Positions 24,322-24,523 of a DNA stretch of 24,523 nt are shown one piece after another. Below the pieces are notes generated by a model. The model made no database searches and was not told where the DNA came from. It saw only the letters and a list, made by a program, of their open reading frames with translations. The position numbers and the translations under genes were made by a program. This stretch comes from JBGTBD01 sp041749475 (lineage in GTDB: Bacteria; Pseudomonadota; Alphaproteobacteria; Rickettsiales; UBA998). Numbering within the stretch: the first letter of the stretch is position 1; the number at the start of each line of letters is the position of its first letter. The stretch is from positions 1 through 24,523 of the forward strand of contig JBGTBD010000058.1 of the NCBI GenBank assembly GCA_041749475.1, given 5' to 3'.

Positions 24322-24523
24322 ATGAAAAATTTGCTTCTCGGAACCACGGGACTTATCAGCGCAGTTGCGTTGATGGCTGGCACTGCATCTGCAGAGACGC
24401 CGAAAGTCACTGTCGGTGGTTTCATTGATTTCCAAGCTGGCTGGGTTGACGATGACCTGGACGCTAACCAACGCGACTACGGTTTCCGTAACGACACCGA
24501 AGTAAACCTCTCCATCGACGGCA
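24322..24523 (+). CDS. Outer-membrane porin (3' partial)
   Basis: First 67 codons of a probable outer-membrane general porin; the gene runs off the window. A Sec signal peptide is clear: MKNLLL, a hydrophobic core (GTTGLISAVALMAG), and a cleavage site TASA|ET near residue 24/25. The mature start KVTVGGFIDFQAGWVDD and the following FRNDTEVNLSIDG look like the first two beta strands of Gram-negative porins. AGGA at 24310-24313 lies eight bases before the ATG at 24322. Two in-frame ATG codons further up (24304, 24313) are less well placed. The family cannot be assigned beyond porin-like from this fragment. Confidence 0.85.
   Translation, partial: MKNLLLGTTGLISAVALMAGTASAETPKVTVGGFIDFQAGWVDDDLDANQRDYGFRNDTEVNLSIDG

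Overview
The window reads as an ordinary stretch of an alphaproteobacterial chromosome with densely packed housekeeping genes. The evidence is the F1 ATPase operon in the order atpH-atpA-atpG-atpD-atpC, the mnmE-mnmG-rsmG-parA-parB cluster with chromosomal parS sites, the ppsR-aroE-coaE-dnaQ cluster, and a porin with a Sec signal peptide. The exact lineage cannot be fixed from this sequence. A Rhodospirillales-, Micavibrio- or Rickettsiales-like group is possible, because intergenic palindromic repeats of the kinds recalled from such genomes are present. I see no tRNA, rRNA, CRISPR array, insertion sequence or prophage gene.

Layout: 1-3181 (+) is the 3' part of a YejABEF-type peptide/oligopeptide ABC importer (yejB partial, yejE, yejF) with 4-bp ATGA overlaps. 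A paired palindromic repeat (3194-3272) separates it from a convergent quinone oxidoreductase (qor, minus strand). Only 19 bp away and divergent starts mnmE-mnmG-rsmG-parA-parB (4290-9837): tRNA U34 modification, 16S rRNA m7G methylation and chromosome segregation. One perfect parS lies inside rsmG and one near-perfect parS overlaps the mnmG start codon. Then come ppsR, aroE, coaE and dnaQ (9859-12817), almost all overlapping. A bidirectional hairpin (12821-12847) ends this run and the convergent minus-strand operon tal-DUF484-xerC (15219 down to 12853). priA (+) diverges from tal with a 39-bp gap.

After priA lie a second copy of the paired palindrome and a short leader, then atpHAGDC (17663-22593), the soluble F1 part of ATP synthase; the membrane Fo genes are not here. 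The largest gene-free stretch is 22594-22879 (286 nt) and it is mostly two further repeat units. Next come an unrecognised 186-aa protein and, convergent with it, a YggS/PLPHP protein. The window ends in the first 67 codons of a porin, preceded by a region rich in nested inverted repeats that may be a structured leader or small RNA.

No new multi-gene system is evident. The most interesting signals are the parS sites embedded in coding sequence, a marked AT-rich zone around rsmG, the direct junction of the parAB cluster with the ppsR cluster (known from memory to flank oriC in Caulobacter) with maf missing, the families of mobile-looking palindromes, the structured porin upstream region, and the uncharacterised 186-aa protein.
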